Below, in pieces: positions 9,099 through 18,294 of a stretch of DNA of 64,000 nucleotides. Both the position numbers and the translations under genes were made by a program. Numbering within the stretch: position 1 is the first letter of the stretch; every line of letters begins with the position of its first letter. The notes beneath the pieces are model-generated. The model saw nothing but the letters and a program-made list of their open reading frames with translations, ran no database searches and was not told the DNA's origin. Origin of the DNA: CAYLUN01 sp964386865. GTDB taxonomy: Bacteria > Verrucomicrobiota > Kiritimatiellia > RFP12 > UBA1067. Location: the NCBI GenBank assembly GCA_964386865.1, contig CAYLUN010000007.1, positions 1-64,000 on the forward strand, given 5' to 3'.

Positions 9099-12000
9099 CC
9101 CATCTTTGCCTGCGCAGACCGCTCTCTTGAAGACTCTGGCCCTGCTGCTTGTCCTCACCGCACATCTGCAAGCCGCCGAATTCCATGTCGCCACGAACGG
9201 CACCGACCTGCACGACGGGAGCGCCGACCGGCCCTTCGCCACGCTGGCGCGGGTTCAGCAGGCGGTGCGCGCCGCGCTGCCGCAAGCCTCTGCGGACATA
9301 ACGGTCTTTATCCGCGCAGGGGTTTACCGCCTGGCTCAACCCCTGCTGCTGACCGAAGAGGATTCCGGCCGCGACGGTGTGCGCGTCATCTGGAAGTCGG
9401 CGGACGGTGACGGTCAGGCGCGTCTGCTTGGCAGCCAGCCCTTGACCGGCTGGCAACCGCATGACGGCCGCCTCTGGAAGGTGCGGGTGCCCGCTGGCAT
9501 GACCTTCGACACCCTCTACGAAGCCGGCGTCCGTTTGCGCAAGGCGCGCTTTCCCAACTATCGGCACAACCCGGCATACCCCGCCGCCCTCGAGGGTTAC
9601 TTTGCCAGCGTGGCCGGCAGCCCGAAGCACGCTTCGCCAAACCGGAGCAGTTGGATCGATTACGCCGCTTCGGACGTGCCACCCGCAAACCTGTGCACCA
9701 ACCGCTTGAGCATCCAGATCTTCCCGTGGGGCCCCTGTGACTGGCACCGCTGGAACTGCCGCGTCACTCACATTGACCGTGACGCGCGCCGGATCACGTT
9801 CGACAACCTGGGTGATCGCACCGAGGTTCTTGGCGGAGCTCGTTACTTTCTGGAGGACGACCTCGCGCTGCTGGATGTTGCCGGCGAGTTCTTTCTGGAC
9901 CGCGCCAGTGGACTTCTCTACTGCATCCCGCTGGGCACGGGCCATCCCGACACGCTAGGCATCGCGGCGCCGCGCCTGCGGACACTGGTCGAACTGCGCG
10001 GAGCGGACAACAGTCGCTGCATCCGCAATGTGCGTTTCGAGGGGCTGTCCTTCGAGGAGACCGACGCGCTTTCGCCCTCGCTCTTCTGGTGGGCACACGC
10101 CTGGGGGCGACAGGATCACGCCTTGCTGCGCCTTTCCAACGCTGAGTCGATCTCGACCATCAACTGCCGCTTCCGCAATGCCGGCCGACACGGTGTGCTG
10201 CTGGTGGGCCACAATGTCGGCAACACGGTGGCCGGCTGCCTGATCGAGCAGATCGGCATCAGCGGCATTACCCTCTCGAACCGGTTTGCCCCGGTTCCCG
10301 GCACCGCCGCGACTGACCGCCTGGAGCAGAATCGCCTCACCAACAACCGCATCCGCTTCGTCGGCCAACTCGGCCTGTACGCCTCCTGTATCGAACTCAT
10401 GAACGTCAGCAGCAATGAGGTGAGCTATTCCGACCTGCTCCACTCGCCGCGTTATGCCGTCACCCTGCGCGGCAACACCGGTGCTCAGTACGGCCCGCCG
10501 ACCCTCACCGCGCACCCGCCCGCACGCCACAACCGTCTCCACCATCTGCGTGTCCGGCATTGCGGCCAGGACAGCGGAGACATGGGCGCGCTTCACGCCG
10601 CCTGCATCAACAATCCCGGCGGCGACAGTGTCAACACGTTCGAACAGATTACGGTTGCCGACACCGGAGCGGTCAACAGCATGGCGGACGCTCCTCCGGA
10701 CGGCATCTTCCTGGACTGGCCCTGTATGTCCATGTCGCAGGTCTTCCGCGACCTTCACGTTGTGCGTTCACAAGGAAAACCCCTCCGTTCAAATGGCCCC
10801 GATAACGAGCTTTCGGCTGTGACTGCGAACGTGAGTTGGCAGCCGGGCTTCGACGCAAGCCGCATGGCGTACGCCTCGATCGGGGTCCGCCCCGATTTTC
10901 CCGCCGCGTTCGGCGGACCGCTGGCGCCACCCGTGCAACCGGCACTGCCGCGCCGCTTGAGGATCGCCGAGTGCCGCCCCGACCGCGTGACGCTGCGCTG
11001 GGCACCTCCTGCCGGCCGCTGGAGCGACACGCCGGTCTATGAAATCTTCCGGGACGGACTCGAGCTCGCACGGACGCGCGAGCCCTTCTATGTCGACACG
11101 ACCGTCAACGCTGCCGCACTCCACAGCTATGCCGTCGCGGCACGGGACGGTGACTTCGGCCCGCCTGGGCCGAAGTCGGCGCCGTGCGAAGTGCGCGTAC
11201 CGGAAGACACCGAGCCGCCGCGCCTGCTTGCGGCTCGTCCGGCGCAAGATCTGCGGCAGGTGATCGCGTTCTTCTCCAAACCGGTTGAGGTTACAACCGC
11301 CACCAACGCCAGCCTCTTCCGCCTCTCGCCCGGCGTCAATGTAACCGCCGCGCGCGCCGGTGCCTCCCCACGTACAGTGCTGCTGAACACTTCGCCCTTG
11401 TCGCCGGAAAAGCCCTACACGCTGTCGGTGGTGGCGCAAAACAGGCGCGCGGCTGGCGGAGAGGCGGTTTTTCTGACTGATGCCATCCTGTATCGCTTTC
11501 CCTCCCCGACTGTGCGACCGACGCGCAGCCTCGGAGAACGCCTGCGGGACGTGATCCTGTTCAGCCCAACCCCTTCAGCCTCGTCGCTGGCACGCTTCGT
11601 CGAACTCTTCCACGGCGGCGCGCAGCTCGCGCCAGTGCCTGACTGGACGGAACAAGCGCTGCTGCTCGACGGACACGGCGCCTGGGTCGAAGCACCTGCA
11701 GAGCTCAACCTCGGCGCGGAAGATTTCACGCTAGAGGCGTGGCTGTGGAAAGCACGGGCGGGAAACACGGTCGTGCTGTCCAAGGGAAACGGCTTTGGCT
11801 CGCCGCACGAGTGGACCTGGGGCTGGGAACATCCGGAGAAGGCAGGCAACATCGCCTTCCGCTGCGACAACCGCTACATCGCCACCGCGCCGGGGTCGCT
11901 GCCGCTGCGCCGGTGGACACATGTCGTGTTGGTGCGGCGCGGCAACACCGGCTTATGCTACGTGAATGGCACGCCCAGCGGCGACCCCCAAGACATGTCC

Positions 12001-12177
12001 GGCTTCAGGCCGCTAGTTAACACGCATCCGCTCCTGATCGGCCGCCGTCCCTATGATGCTTCACCAGCCTGGTTCGGCGGCATGATCGGTGAAATCCGCA
12101 TCCTGACACGCGCCCTGTCAGACGCCGAAATCCGTGACCGGGCGCTTAACCCTCGCTCCGCCGGATCAACTGAGTGA
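9082..12177 (+). CDS. Right-handed beta-helix glycosidase (GH141/GH120-like) with Fn3-like and LamG domains
   Basis: A 1031-residue secreted protein with an N-terminal hydrophobic leader (LLKTLALLLVLTAHLQA). The opening FHVATNGTDLHDGSADRPF, FATLARVQQAVRAAL and VFIRAGVYRL is the standard entry of parallel beta-helix glycosidases. Residues about 120-560 form the helix with repeated NRIR/NRLT-type turns. Residues about 620-830 hold Fn3-like sandwiches (VYEIFRDGLELARTREPF) and 850-1025 a LamG domain (FTLEAWLWKARAGNTVVLSKG). It has the same plan as the lipoprotein at 19936. GH141 members include alpha-fucosidases and xylanases, so the specificity is open. The start overlaps the preceding gene by 17 bp. 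Dense co-linear packing with the TRAP genes 37 bp downstream suggests one operon. Confidence 0.75.
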   Translation: MPRIHSPSLPAQTALLKTLALLLVLTAHLQAAEFHVATNGTDLHDGSADRPFATLARVQQAVRAALPQASADITVFIRAGVYRLAQPLLLTEEDSGRDGVRVIWKSADGDGQARLLGSQPLTGWQPHDGRLWKVRVPAGMTFDTLYEAGVRLRKARFPNYRHNPAYPAALEGYFASVAGSPKHASPNRSSWIDYAASDVPPANLCTNRLSIQIFPWGPCDWHRWNCRVTHIDRDARRITFDNLGDRTEVLGGARYFLEDDLALLDVAGEFFLDRASGLLYCIPLGTGHPDTLGIAAPRLRTLVELRGADNSRCIRNVRFEGLSFEETDALSPSLFWWAHAWGRQDHALLRLSNAESISTINCRFRNAGRHGVLLVGHNVGNTVAGCLIEQIGISGITLSNRFAPVPGTAATDRLEQNRLTNNRIRFVGQLGLYASCIELMNVSSNEVSYSDLLHSPRYAVTLRGNTGAQYGPPTLTAHPPARHNRLHHLRVRHCGQDSGDMGALHAACINNPGGDSVNTFEQITVADTGAVNSMADAPPDGIFLDWPCMSMSQVFRDLHVVRSQGKPLRSNGPDNELSAVTANVSWQPGFDASRMAYASIGVRPDFPAAFGGPLAPPVQPALPRRLRIAECRPDRVTLRWAPPAGRWSDTPVYEIFRDGLELARTREPFYVDTTVNAAALHSYAVAARDGDFGPPGPKSAPCEVRVPEDTEPPRLLAARPAQDLRQVIAFFSKPVEVTTATNASLFRLSPGVNVTAARAGASPRTVLLNTSPLSPEKPYTLSVVAQNRRAAGGEAVFLTDAILYRFPSPTVRPTRSLGERLRDVILFSPTPSASSLARFVELFHGGAQLAPVPDWTEQALLLDGHGAWVEAPAELNLGAEDFTLEAWLWKARAGNTVVLSKGNGFGSPHEWTWGWEHPEKAGNIAFRCDNRYIATAPGSLPLRRWTHVVLVRRGNTGLCYVNGTPSGDPQDMSGFRPLVNTHPLLIGRRPYDASPAWFGGMIGEIRILTRALSDAEIRDRALNPRSAGSTE

Positions 12178-12214
12178 CGATTATGCAACGCGCAAACAAA
12201 GGAACACAGACACC

Positions 12215-12754
12215 ATGCGCTCATGCTGTAGAGGTCTCTTGTTGATCGACCGGATCGCGGATGCGCTGCTCGCAGGCCTGAGCGCCTCGGTGGTCTGCAT
12301 CGTTCTGGCGGCGGTCTTTTTCCGCTACGCGCTGAACCAGTCGCTCTCCTGGAGCGACGAGCTGGTGCGCTATCTGTTCGTCTGGTTTACGCTGCTGGGC
12401 GCCGCCGTGGCGCTGCGCGAGCGCGAACACATCCGCGTCGAATACTTCGTCGAAAAGCTGCCGCTGCGCGCGCGTCGCTTGATCGAGGCCGCCATGCTGG
12501 TCGGCGTCTGCCTCTTTCAGGCCGCGCTGGTGGTGCTGGGTGCCCTCTGGGCCTGGTCCACGCGGGGCGCGGTCACCTCGGCGCTGCAGTGGCCGCTGAG
12601 CCTCATCTTTTACGCGGCCCTGCCGTGTACCGCTGCGCTGGGCTTCTGGTACTCGCTGCAGCGCCTGCTGCGGGGCGAGTTCGCCGAACGGGACGCCGTG
12701 GCCGACGAGCTTGAGCCGCTCATCGCGAAGGGAGGTGCGCCATGGGAGTCCTGA
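12215..12754 (+). CDS. dctQ: TRAP transporter small permease (DctQ)
   Basis: A 179-residue membrane protein with four predicted transmembrane helices (for example LSASVVCIVLAAVFFRYAL and VGVCLFQAALVVLGALWAW). The diagnostic DctQ phrase SWSDELVRYLFVWFTLLGAA is present, followed by LREREHIRVEYFV. The start at 12215 has AAAGGAA 11 bp upstream; longer in-frame starts overlap the previous gene and lack a ribosome site. DctQ is the small membrane subunit of the sodium-driven TRAP importer. It overlaps dctM by 13 bp and lies with dctP in the canonical order Q-M-P, as a separate-subunit system rather than a QM fusion. Confidence 0.93.
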   Translation: MRSCCRGLLLIDRIADALLAGLSASVVCIVLAAVFFRYALNQSLSWSDELVRYLFVWFTLLGAAVALREREHIRVEYFVEKLPLRARRLIEAAMLVGVCLFQAALVVLGALWAWSTRGAVTSALQWPLSLIFYAALPCTAALGFWYSLQRLLRGEFAERDAVADELEPLIAKGGAPWES

Positions 12755-14025
12755 TCGGAGGCATGCTGCTGCTGATGTTCCTGGGCCTGCCGATCGCGTA
12801 CGCCCTCGGCCTCAGTTCGCTCGTGTATGTTGTGGCGTGTACCGACATGTCGCCCCTGATCATCGCGCAGCGCGTGTGCGTGGGCGCGGACTCGCTGGTG
12901 CTGATCGCGCTCCCCTCTTTCCTGCTCGCTGGCGAGATCATGAACGCGGCGGGCATCACGCAGCGCCTGACGCGACTGGCGCTGGCGCTGATCGGCCCGC
13001 CGCGCGGCGGGCTCTCCTACGTGGTCGTGGCCGTGAACATGCTGATCGCCATGGTTTCCGGGGCGGCGGTCGCCAGCGCGGCGGCGGTGGGCTCGACCAT
13101 GGTGCCGATGATGGAGAAGAAAGGCTACCCGCGCGGCTACGCCGCCGCGCTGAACGCGGCCGCCGCCACCATGGGGCCGATCATCCCGCCGAGCGTCGGC
13201 TTCATCATCTACGCCTCGGTCTCCGGCGCGTCGGTCGGGCAGCTCTTTCTGGCGGGCACCGTGCCCGGCATCCTGCTGGCACTGGGAACGCTCATGGTGT
13301 GCGTCTGGGCCGCCTATCACTTCGGCTACCCGCGCGGCGAGCGCCACAGCCGCCGCGAGCTGTGGGAGAGTTTCCGCAGCGCGCTGCCCGCCCTGCTGAT
13401 GCCGGTGATTATCCTGGGCGGCATCTTCGGCGGCCTGGTCACCCCGACCGAGGCGGGCGCGCTGGCCGTGGGTTACGGCCTGCTGGCGGGCTTTTTCATC
13501 TACCGCTCTCTGAGCCTCAAAGATCTGCCCGGCATCCTGCTGGTCACCGCCCGGCGCACGGCCACGATCATGCTGATCATCGCCTGCGCCTCCTGCTTCG
13601 GCTTCCTGATCACCCGCGAGGTGGACGCGGAGCGCTTTATCGCGCTGTTCCAGTCGCTGACGCAGAGCCGCGCGGTGCTTCTGCTCTTGCTCTTGGGCCT
13701 GATCCTGCTCCTCGGAACCATTATGGAGGGCGGCAGCATCATGATCATCCTCACGCCGCTGCTGCTCCCGGTTCTGAAGGCCTACAAGATCGACCTCGTG
13801 CATTTCGGGGTGGTCTTCCAGCTCGGCATCATGATCGGCCTGCTCACGCCGCCGGTAGGCATGCTGCTGTTCGTGCTCTCCAGCATCAGCCGCGTCTCGG
13901 TGCGCACCATCGTGCGGAACCTCTGGCCGTTCTACCTCATGCTGGCGGTGCTCCTGCTGTTGGTCACCTTCATGCCCGAGTTGTCCCTCTGGCTGGTCAA
14001 GGTGTCGGGAGGAAGCCTGAAATGA
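12742..14025 (+). CDS. dctM: TRAP transporter large permease (DctM)
   Basis: A 427-residue, very hydrophobic protein of the expected size and helix count for DctM. Family landmarks include LIALPSFLLAGEIMNAAGI, VVAVNMLIAMVSGAAVAS, AAAATMGPIIPPSVGFIIY and GLLTPPVGMLLFVLSSIS. The ATG at 12742 has a GGAGG ribosome site 6 bp before it, inside the end of dctQ. Its stop overlaps the dctP start as ATGA. It forms the sodium-coupled channel that accepts substrate from DctP. Confidence 0.95.
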   Translation: MGVLIGGMLLLMFLGLPIAYALGLSSLVYVVACTDMSPLIIAQRVCVGADSLVLIALPSFLLAGEIMNAAGITQRLTRLALALIGPPRGGLSYVVVAVNMLIAMVSGAAVASAAAVGSTMVPMMEKKGYPRGYAAALNAAAATMGPIIPPSVGFIIYASVSGASVGQLFLAGTVPGILLALGTLMVCVWAAYHFGYPRGERHSRRELWESFRSALPALLMPVIILGGIFGGLVTPTEAGALAVGYGLLAGFFIYRSLSLKDLPGILLVTARRTATIMLIIACASCFGFLITREVDAERFIALFQSLTQSRAVLLLLLLGLILLLGTIMEGGSIMIILTPLLLPVLKAYKIDLVHFGVVFQLGIMIGLLTPPVGMLLFVLSSISRVSVRTIVRNLWPFYLMLAVLLLLVTFMPELSLWLVKVSGGSLK

Positions 14026-15038
14026 ACGTCTTGAAGCGACTGGCCATCGGCGGAACGCTGATCTCGTGCGGGCTCGTGCTGGCGCTGTTGAGCGGCTGCA
14101 GGAGGAGCGGGGAGCAGCCCAAGATCGTCCGGCTCGCGTACACGGCGGGGCCGTCCGAACTTCTGCATCGGGCGGCGGAACATTTCGCGGAGCGGGTCAA
14201 GGCCGACTCCGGCGGCGCGCTGGAGGTGCGCCTGTATCCGAGCGGGCAGCTGGGCAACGAGCGCGAGCTGACCGAGGGGCTGAAGCTGGGCAGCGTGGAC
14301 CTGATCGTGACCGGGCTCGCGGTCATCGGCTGGTACGCGCCCGAGTACGGCTTTTTCGAAGTGCCCTTCCTCTGGCGCGACTACGCACACCTGGAGCAGG
14401 TCTGGAACGGCCCCGTGGGCGAGGAACTGCGTGGCGTCATGCAGGCGCGGGCGCAGGTCCGCCTGATGCAGCCCTGGTTCCGCGGCCCGCGTTACCTCAC
14501 CACCACCTCGCGCCAAGTCCTCACCCCGGAGAACCTCAAAGGTCTGAAGCTGCGCGTGCCCGAACTGGAGGTCTACATCAAGGCTTGGCAGCTCTTCGGC
14601 GCCAATGTCACGCCGGTCCCCTTTACGGACATGTTCATGGCGCTCAAGCTCGGCGTGGTGGAGGGCCAGGAGAACCCCCTCGCCACCATTTACGCCTGCC
14701 ACTTGAACGAGGTGCAGAAGTACGCCATGGAAACGCGCCACTTGATCAGCTTCTACGTGCCGGCCGTCGGCCCCTACCTGGAGAGCCGCCTCGACACCAA
14801 GGAGCGCGCCCTGCTACTGCGGGCTCTCGATGACGCGACCCGCTGGCATAACGCGGAGGTCGAGCGCGCCGAACAGGACTACCGAAGCAAACTGGAGGCC
14901 GCGGGCATGATCTTCGTCCCGCTCGACACCGAGCCCTTCCGCCGCCTCGCGCGCGAACGGCTGCCGCCCCACTTCGCGCACGTCTGGAAGCCCGGCCTTT
15001 TCGAACGCACCATGGAAACGAAGTCATGCCAACAATGA
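14022..15038 (+). CDS. dctP: TRAP transporter substrate-binding lipoprotein (DctP)
   Basis: A 338-residue solute-binding protein. The N-terminus (ALLSGC) is a lipobox, so it is probably membrane-anchored rather than freely periplasmic. The body shows the DctP signature: YPSGQLGNERELTEGLKLGS, then LKLRVPELEVYIKAWQLFGA, VTPVPFTDMFMALKLGVVEG and QENPLATI. The arginine in KLRVPE is the residue that normally pairs with a carboxylate of the ligand, so the cargo is likely a sugar acid, sialic-acid-like sugar or keto acid. The nearby sialidase, GntR/FCD regulator, aldolase and 2-hydroxyacid dehydrogenase fit that. The start overlaps dctM by four bases and the end overlaps the next gene by 13 bases. 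Confidence 0.93.
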   Translation: MNVLKRLAIGGTLISCGLVLALLSGCRRSGEQPKIVRLAYTAGPSELLHRAAEHFAERVKADSGGALEVRLYPSGQLGNERELTEGLKLGSVDLIVTGLAVIGWYAPEYGFFEVPFLWRDYAHLEQVWNGPVGEELRGVMQARAQVRLMQPWFRGPRYLTTTSRQVLTPENLKGLKLRVPELEVYIKAWQLFGANVTPVPFTDMFMALKLGVVEGQENPLATIYACHLNEVQKYAMETRHLISFYVPAVGPYLESRLDTKERALLLRALDDATRWHNAEVERAEQDYRSKLEAAGMIFVPLDTEPFRRLARERLPPHFAHVWKPGLFERTMETKSCQQ

Positions 15039-16108
15039 CCTCTCACACACGTTTCGACGCCGCCTGCGCGCACCGCATGCCCGACCGGGTGCCGGTCGAT
15101 TATCTGGCGCATCCCGAAACCGACCGCCGCCTGCGCGCCGCGCTGGGCGTCGAGACCGAACGCGAGCTGCTCGAACGGCTGGGCTGCGACTTCTTCTACC
15201 TGCCGGGCCGCGACATCTCGCAGAACGAAGGCGCGCTCCCTTTCTACAAGCACCGGGAGCGACTGACACTCTCCGCGACCGAGCGCAGCTGCCCCCTCGG
15301 CATCCGCTGGCAGCGCGGCGCCTTCGCCAGCAAGTTCGCCGTCGACGAGGCCCTCGCCGGCCCGTTCACCGATGCGTCGACCGTCGGGGACATTCTCGCC
15401 TTCCCGTGGCCGCGCGCCGCCGACTTCGACTTCTCGGCCTTGCAGGCCGAGGCCGACGCGAACCGCGACCGCGTGCGCGTGGGCGGCCTCTGGACCGGCA
15501 TCCTGGGCGACAGCTACCGCATGCTGGGCTTTCAGAACTTCCTGTGCGCCTTGGCGGCCGAGCCGGAACTCGCGCACGCGCTGGTTGACCGCATGACGGA
15601 GATGTACCTAGAGCTTAACGCTGCCTATTTCAAGGCGCTCAAGGGGCGGCTCGAGGTCTGGTTCTTCGGTAACGATTTCGGCAGCCAGGAGGCGCTGCTC
15701 TTCAGCGCCGAGATGTGGGGCGATTTCTTCTTTGAGAACATCCGCCGGCTGACCGCGCTGGCGCACGCCCACGGCCTCAAGGTGATGATGCACTCCTGCG
15801 GCGCAATCGCCCCCCTGATCCCGCTGCTGATCGAAGCCGGGGTCGACATCCTCGACCCGGTGCAGGTCACAGCCGCCGGCATGGTCCCGACCGACCTCAA
15901 AGCGCGTTTCGGCGAGCGCATCGTCTTCCACGGCGGCATCGACACTCAACGCGTGTTGCCCTTCGGAAGCCGAGAGGAGGTTGCCTGCCATGTCCGCGTG
16001 ACGACCGCCGAGCTGGGCCGCGACGGCGGCTATCTCTTCGCGCCAAGCCAGATTCTGGGGCCCGACATTCCCCTAGAGAACCTCAAGGCCATGTATGGAA
16101 TTTTTTGA
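15026..16108 (+). CDS. URO-D-like protein with H-x-C metal motif (methyltransferase-type)
   Basis: A 360-residue member of the URO-D superfamily. It begins RFDAACAHRMPDRVPVDY, a usual start of the family. Residues about 252-285 read VMMHSCGAIAPLIPLLIEAG followed by VDILDPVQ; the H-S-C at about 255-257 matches the zinc-binding H-x-C of corrinoid:coenzyme M methyltransferases such as MtaA/MtbA. A further cysteine lies at EVACHV near residue 315. FHGGIDTQRVLPFG and the closing GPDIPLENLKAMY are also family features. Among the three URO-D-like proteins here it is the only one keeping H-x-C. Demethylation of an O-methylated sugar is an attractive inference from the family but no corrinoid protein is seen nearby. 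Translation is coupled to dctP by a 13-bp overlap. Confidence 0.8.
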   Translation: MPTMTSHTRFDAACAHRMPDRVPVDYLAHPETDRRLRAALGVETERELLERLGCDFFYLPGRDISQNEGALPFYKHRERLTLSATERSCPLGIRWQRGAFASKFAVDEALAGPFTDASTVGDILAFPWPRAADFDFSALQAEADANRDRVRVGGLWTGILGDSYRMLGFQNFLCALAAEPELAHALVDRMTEMYLELNAAYFKALKGRLEVWFFGNDFGSQEALLFSAEMWGDFFFENIRRLTALAHAHGLKVMMHSCGAIAPLIPLLIEAGVDILDPVQVTAAGMVPTDLKARFGERIVFHGGIDTQRVLPFGSREEVACHVRVTTAELGRDGGYLFAPSQILGPDIPLENLKAMYGIF

Positions 16109-16221
16109 TCGATCAGAAATGGCATATTGTTTGATTTCAACGGCTCTATCAGTTTGATGCGCTGTTTTTGGATATACCGAAATGTGAGCCGATAAGGTTG
16201 GTGTGACGCAAAGGATGCGCG

Positions 16222-17337
16222 ATGAAAGATGACGTGCTGGCTTGGGCAAGTAGACGACCGGCGACGAAGCGGGTTTCGAAAGAGACCCTGAATCACCGGG
16301 GGCTGATCGAGTTCGTGAGCGGACTCGATGTTTACCGGCAGACCGCCGAGGCCTACCGCCGTGCCTACGAGGCGCTGGGCATCGATCTCGTCAACCGCGT
16401 TCCGACGGAGAACGCTCCCGCGCCGACACCGGAGGGCTCTGCACGCCCGCACCCCGCGCGCCCGGACTACGACCTCGCGCCGCTGGGCGTCTACGACACC
16501 GCCTGCCGCCGCCGCTATCCTTGCCGCGACGCGGACGATGTCTGGACGTTCGATGCAAGCCGCGTGCGCTACGCCGACCTGGTCACGCCTGTGCCGCACC
16601 CTTGCGACGCGAGGGACATCGCAATCCGCGAAAAGGAGCTGGGTGATATCGGCCTCTATTACCCCATGCTTTACACCACGCTCTTCATGTGGCCGGTCGA
16701 GCTCTTCGGATGGGAGATCTTCATGACCGCCGCGATGGAAGATCCGGGCCGTTTTCACGAGCAGTTCCTGTTGCCCTTCGCCCGCCTTTCACGCGAACGG
16801 GTGGCCGAGATCGTGCGCGGTTCCGACAGCCCGCTGCTCTTTGTTCACGACGACCTCTGCGACGCGCGGGGTCCGGTATTCCCGCCCGACTGGTACGAAC
16901 GCTACATTTTCCCGCACTACGCCGAGATCCTCGCCCCGGCGCGCGCGGCCGGCCGCCGCGTCGTGCTCGTGGCGGACGGCAACCTCACCGCCTTCCTGCC
17001 CCGTCTGCGCGAACTGGGTTTTGACGGACTCATGTTCGAAAGCCCCGCGACCCCGCTAGAGACCATCCTGTCCATTTTCGACCGCCCCGGCCACCTCCTG
17101 ATCGGCGGCGTCGAGACCGCCACGCTGACGTTCGGCACGCCGGCCGAAGTCGCGGACAGCGTCCGCCGCGTCGCTGCCTTGACCGCCGACCGCCCCGGTT
17201 TCGCACTGGCTTCCGGCGGCGGACTGCACGGCAACATCCCTTTCGAAAATCTCGAAGCCTATTTCGACGCCCGCGCCGAATACGGCTTCACGCCGCCGGA
17301 CTGGCGAACCCGCTGCCGAGCCGGACATGTTGCGTAG
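16222..17337 (+). CDS. Divergent URO-D-like protein
   Basis: A 371-residue soluble protein with the fold signature of the URO-D superfamily but little of its active site. Recognisable pieces are LIEFVSGLDVYRQTAEAYRR, GLYYPMLYTTLFMWPVELFG, FVHDDLCDARGPVFPPDWY with YIFPHYAEIL, and the ending FALASGGGLHGNIPFENLEA. The position of the H-x-C motif reads VVLVADGN, so a zinc-dependent methyl transfer is unlikely. An AAAGGA ribosome site precedes the ATG. A 113-bp AT-rich gap separates it from the preceding operon, so it may have its own promoter. It is followed by an aldolase and a dehydrogenase on the same strand. Function unknown. Confidence 0.7.
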   Translation: MKDDVLAWASRRPATKRVSKETLNHRGLIEFVSGLDVYRQTAEAYRRAYEALGIDLVNRVPTENAPAPTPEGSARPHPARPDYDLAPLGVYDTACRRRYPCRDADDVWTFDASRVRYADLVTPVPHPCDARDIAIREKELGDIGLYYPMLYTTLFMWPVELFGWEIFMTAAMEDPGRFHEQFLLPFARLSRERVAEIVRGSDSPLLFVHDDLCDARGPVFPPDWYERYIFPHYAEILAPARAAGRRVVLVADGNLTAFLPRLRELGFDGLMFESPATPLETILSIFDRPGHLLIGGVETATLTFGTPAEVADSVRRVAALTADRPGFALASGGGLHGNIPFENLEAYFDARAEYGFTPPDWRTRCRAGHVA

Positions 17338-17542
17338 CCCTTCCCCAAACCTTTTATCATCACAAACCCCGCACAACAAGGAGTCAACACGCACAACTGG
17401 CTACCTGCGGCTTTACTGGCCCGCGCGCTCGTCTCCCCCGGCGCGCGCGCACCTTCCACGTTTCTCCGCGTGCCGCCCGACCCCGGTGCGCAACTGCGTG
17501 TTCTGATGCGCCAATCCGGTCTCACTCAACGAAAGGATCCCC
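17338..17542. other. Intergenic region; possible lost reading frame
   Basis: An AAGGAG sequence near 17380 looks like a ribosome site but is not followed by a start codon. The frame after it stays open (NWLPAALLARALVSPG) to a TAA inside the aldolase start. It could be the residue of a deleted gene or leader; no family match was recognised. Confidence 0.3.
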
Positions 17543-18292
17543 GTGGCTAACACCAAACAGAAACTGAAAAACGGCGAATGCACTTTCGGCGGCTGGATGC
17601 TGATCCCGCACCCCGCCATCGCGGAGCTCATGGCGGGGGAAGGGTTCGACTGGATCGCGCTCGACATGGAGCATGCGGCCGTCGACCTCTCCGTGGTCGA
17701 GCAGATCGAGCGCGCGCTCCGCCCGTCCGGCTGTGATCTCTTCGTGCGCCTCGACGGCGCGAATCCCGTCCTCGCCAAACACGTGCTGGATGCGGGCGCC
17801 AAGGGCGTGATCGTGCCCAACGTCATATCTCCCGAGGATGTCGACACCATGGCAGCCGCCGTGCGCTACCCGCCGCAGGGTAACCGCGGCACTTCGCTCT
17901 CCCGCGCGCTCGACTACGGCCGTAATTTTGCCGACTACATCAAGCGCCACAATGACGAAGTCTTCGTGGCCGTGATGCTGGAGCACTACCTCGCCGCCGA
18001 ACGCGCCGACGAGATCCTCGCACGCCCCGGCATTGACGCGGCCTTCATCGGCCCCTACGACCTCTCCGCCTCGCTGGGCATCGCCGGCCAGCTCGATGAT
18101 CCTAAAGTCCTCGCCGCCGAGCAGAAGATCCTCGCCGCCTGCCGCCGTCAGAACATCGCGCCCGGCTATCATGTCGTCCCGCCCGAGCGAGCGCGAATCG
18201 ACGAGCGCATCGCCGCCGGCTACCGCTTCATCGGCTGCAGCCTCGATACGCAGCTCATCATGTCCGGCTGCCGCGCCCTGCTAAAAAGGTAG
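17543..18292 (+). CDS. HpcH/HpaI-family aldolase (2-keto-3-deoxy sugar acid type)
   Basis: A 249-residue class II pyruvate aldolase. Family landmarks in order: GGWMLIPHPAIAELMAGEGF, DWIALDMEHAAVDL, VRLDGANP (the arginine holds the pyruvate carboxylate), GAKGVIVPNVISPEDV, VMLEHYLAAE (metal-binding Glu) and DAAFIGPYDLSASLGI (metal-binding Asp). The reaction is reversible cleavage of a 2-keto-3-deoxy acid to pyruvate plus an aldehyde. The start is the GTG at 17543 with GAAAGGA 5 bp upstream. With the dehydrogenase downstream and the TRAP system upstream it fits sugar-acid catabolism. Confidence 0.9.
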   Translation: MANTKQKLKNGECTFGGWMLIPHPAIAELMAGEGFDWIALDMEHAAVDLSVVEQIERALRPSGCDLFVRLDGANPVLAKHVLDAGAKGVIVPNVISPEDVDTMAAAVRYPPQGNRGTSLSRALDYGRNFADYIKRHNDEVFVAVMLEHYLAAERADEILARPGIDAAFIGPYDLSASLGIAGQLDDPKVLAAEQKILAACRRQNIAPGYHVVPPERARIDERIAAGYRFIGCSLDTQLIMSGCRALLKR

Positions 18293-18294
18293 AT

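Noticed and set aside
3616..15038. Assigning the TRAP system as a sialic acid transporter (siaPQM) because of the sialidase
   Set aside because: No sialic-acid lyase, kinase or epimerase genes of the nan type are present, and the aldolase is of the HpcH/HpaI type. The ligand is left open.
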